Assembly (NCBI GenBank): GCA_030747885.1
Contig: JASLJW010000056.1
Location: 1-7,952, forward strand
DNA length: 7,952 bases
Source of the DNA: Candidatus Thalassarchaeaceae archaeon
GTDB taxonomy: Archaea > Thermoplasmatota > Poseidoniia > Poseidoniales > Thalassarchaeaceae
Reading direction: 5' to 3'
Made by a program: the position numbers and the translations under genes
Shown here: positions 6,132-7,952 of the stretch, piece by piece
Position numbering within the stretch: the first letter of the stretch is position 1
Layout of the letters: every line of letters starts with the position of its first letter
Notes under the pieces: generated by a model
The model's database searches: none
Told to the model about the DNA's origin: nothing
What the model saw: only the letters and a program-made list of their open reading frames with translations

Positions 6132-7952
6132 TCACTCCTCGAGCAATTGCTCATCCTCAACAGATTGATTAGTGGATTTCTCGGCAACTTCTTCGGCTTC
6201 TGCCTCTTCAAGACGAGATTCCCAATCAAGGCGTTCTTCCAAATCCTCCTTGGTATCTGCAGCACGATCGCCCAGAAGTGCGAGTGAAGATGGGTCCTCT
6301 TCTCCTTCTGAATCTTGAACATCTGATTCCCCTTCTTCACGAATCCCTCCAAGACTTTCTGGATTAGGTAGGGGTTCTGGAACCTTGGGGCGATTTTGAG
6401 GGATTGGTAATTCAGGCATATTTTCCCTCTCTTCCTCTGCCCTCTTCTGGGCTTCCAATTCGGCTTCAGCTGCTTCACCCATCTCTACAGCAGCATCTCT
6501 ATCGAAATTCATTATCAGACGACTACATCCATCTCCACCATGGGTTACTCCAATGTGGTGATCAGCCATCTGAAGGCTAACCTTTCGTAATGTAACCATG
6601 ATGAATTGAGCACGTCCACTTCGGAGACGGCATAACTTCGCAATACTTTCAGCATTAAATGAATCCAAGTTTTGATCTACTTCGTCGAAGTAATAAAACG
6701 GAGATGGTTCGAAATCTTGAATTGCGAAAATAAGGGCAAGAGCGGCCATTGATTTTTCACCTCCTGAAAGAAGGTTAAGACGTGTTTGACTGCTCTTTCC
6801 TGGAGGCATTGCCCACATTTCAAGGCCGCCCGAAAAGGGATCATCTGGATTCTCTAACCGCAAATCACCCTTTCCACCGGGTTGCAATAACTTGTAGACT
6901 CGTGAAAAGTTCGTAGAGACTTGATTGAGAACCTCTGTCAATCTGAGGCGACGTTCTGATTCTAGTTGTTCTGCGATTTCAATCAAGCGAGTACGCCTAT
7001 CTCTTAGTGCAGAAGCGTCTTGTCGAAGTTGCTCCACTCTTGCAGCCGCTTCATCATACTGCTCAATTGCAAGTTGGTTGACATTTCCAATTTGGCTAAC
7101 TCTACGTTCAAGGCTACGGACCTTCGATTCTACCTCTGTGAATGCTGGAATACTATCTCCTTCCTCTGGAATTGAGATGTTCATGTCTGCCATTTCTGCG
7201 GACAATTCTTTGAGTACCGCATGTTTACGATCTATCTCAGAATTGAGTTCAGTGATTCTAGCCATCATTGTAATTCGCTTAGAATTCATAGTTTCTAGAT
7301 TCGCACGAAGTGTTGCCCTCTCCTCAAGATATTCCGTTCTTTGGTCATCCAACGCCTTGTGTTCTTCACTGACCTGTGAATGAATTTCACGAAGACCATC
7401 GAGCTCTTCAGCCCAATCTTCCCGATTAGATTCCAAATTCTGGATTTGCCCCTCATTATTATTGGAAAGGGCAATTGATTCTGCCTCCCTCTCCTGTAAC
7501 TTCTTAATTTCACTTTGAATAATCTCAAGGCGTTCGTTGCCCGTTGTCAAAGCAGATTCAGCCTGTATTGATTGTCTTGATGCCTCAGTGTAAGCTTCCT
7601 GGGCATCTCTCAAACGTTTGGATAAATGTTCAGGAGTCTGAGAACGAAGACGATCCATCAATTCATCACGATTTGAAACTGCAGCCAGTTGCTCTGCTTC
7701 CGCCTTTGCATTAGCGGTTTCAGCTGTTTCAACTTCTTTCGCCTTCTTCTTTAAATCGGACTCTGCATCATTAAGACGTTTCTTGATTTCTGCCAATCTA
7801 GACCTTGCTCGATCAAGGTCGCCTTTGAGTTCTCTAGCACGCATTGATCCATCTTCTTGAGTAAGTGAATTTATTCGAGTGCGAATTTCTTGCTGGGATT
7901 CTTGATTCTTTTCAACCGCAGACTGAACGGTCATATGAAGAATCTCAGCAGA
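6132..7952 (-). CDS. smc: Chromosome segregation protein SMC, C-terminal half (5' end outside window)
   Basis: This is the ATPase arm of the archaeal condensin that compacts and segregates the chromosome. The frame is open to the right edge, so the ATG at 7934 is internal and 606 residues are visible. Counting from the edge, about 1-258 is coiled-coil arm. GNVNQLAIEQYDE (289-301) is the conserved neck-proximal motif. The C-terminal head has the ABC signature LSGGEKSM (395-402), Walker B YYFDEVD (420-426) with Asp423 and Glu424, D-loop QNLD (427-430), and LRKVSLQMADHHIGVT near its end. The N-terminal head with Walker A and the hinge lie outside. Unusually, about 120 residues follow the head (487-606): acidic helices around a Pro-rich patch (512-536), with LDWESRL at 575-581. 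Canonical prokaryotic SMC proteins end soon after the head. smc leads the operon into scpA nine bases downstream. The promoter is not in the window. Confidence 0.96.
   Translation of the reverse strand, partial: SAEILHMTVQSAVEKNQESQQEIRTRINSLTQEDGSMRARELKGDLDRARSRLAEIKKRLNDAESDLKKKAKEVETAETANAKAEAEQLAAVSNRDELMDRLRSQTPEHLSKRLRDAQEAYTEASRQSIQAESALTTGNERLEIIQSEIKKLQEREAESIALSNNNEGQIQNLESNREDWAEELDGLREIHSQVSEEHKALDDQRTEYLEERATLRANLETMNSKRITMMARITELNSEIDRKHAVLKELSAEMADMNISIPEEGDSIPAFTEVESKVRSLERRVSQIGNVNQLAIEQYDEAAARVEQLRQDASALRDRRTRLIEIAEQLESERRLRLTEVLNQVSTNFSRVYKLLQPGGKGDLRLENPDDPFSGGLEMWAMPPGKSSQTRLNLLSGGEKSMAALALIFAIQDFEPSPFYYFDEVDQNLDSFNAESIAKLCRLRSGRAQFIMVTLRKVSLQMADHHIGVTHGGDGCSRLIMNFDRDAAVEMGEAAEAELEAQKRAEEERENMPELPIPQNRPKVPEPLPNPESLGGIREEGESDVQDSEGEEDPSSLALLGDRAADTKEDLEERLDWESRLEEAEAEEVAEKSTNQSVEDEQLLEE

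Noticed and set aside
6023..6478. 151-codon minus-strand frame across the smc-scpA junction
   Set aside because: It is out of register with both smc and scpA, which carry the expected motifs. Its basic, Gln/Lys-rich product is a frameshifted reading of acidic coding sequence.
1..7952. CRISPR, tRNA, transposon or phage elements
   Set aside because: I saw no regularly spaced repeats, cloverleaf-like segments, transposase motifs or terminal inverted repeats. Coding sequence covers nearly all of the window.

Overview
The window reads as euryarchaeal chromosome, most likely Thermoplasmatota and perhaps a marine Poseidoniales (Marine Group II) genome. Four things suggest this. The genes smc, scpA and scpB lie contiguously in one transcription unit. 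The HMG-CoA reductase is class II, a type known from Thermoplasmatales and Archaeoglobales. A TATA box sits about 25 bases before an AUG, which fits a leaderless mRNA. A DNA-binding AAA-type protein begins with an archaeal-style GNPF...VGRE leader. The lineage call is inference; no rRNA or marker tree is available here.

Layout. Positions 1-926 (minus) hold a cytoplasmic protein with seven blade-like repeats, cut by the window edge. It is coupled by an ATGA overlap to the gene at 923-2929 (minus). That gene encodes an N-terminal P-loop domain with unusual Walker motifs, a disordered acidic and proline-rich linker of about 340 residues, and a C-terminal winged helix. Positions 2942-3205 are a divergent promoter region with a TATA box for the minus-strand operon, several short direct and inverted repeats, a TATA-like site on the plus strand, and a possible 38-codon upstream ORF. 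Positions 3206-4498 (plus) encode class II HMG-CoA reductase. Positions 4489-7952 (minus) encode smc (5' end outside the window), scpA and scpB, the structural maintenance of chromosomes complex. scpB and the reductase gene converge and overlap tail to tail by 10 bp.

How the genes work together. SMC, the kleisin ScpA and ScpB form the condensin-type complex that organises and segregates the chromosome. HMG-CoA reductase makes mevalonate for archaeal isoprenoid lipids. The AAA/winged-helix protein and its propeller partner have no function I can name. Their gene coupling suggests they act together, and the domains suggest a DNA-bound regulator or scaffold. A short tryptophan motif of the form [LIV]-[GD]-W-[ED]-[SD]-x-[LV] occurs in the SMC tail, in the ScpA middle region and twice in the AAA/winged-helix protein. 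This is the best sequence hint in the window that this operon could be tied to the SMC complex, but it was found by eye and is unproven.

I saw no tRNA, rRNA, CRISPR array, insertion sequence or phage gene.
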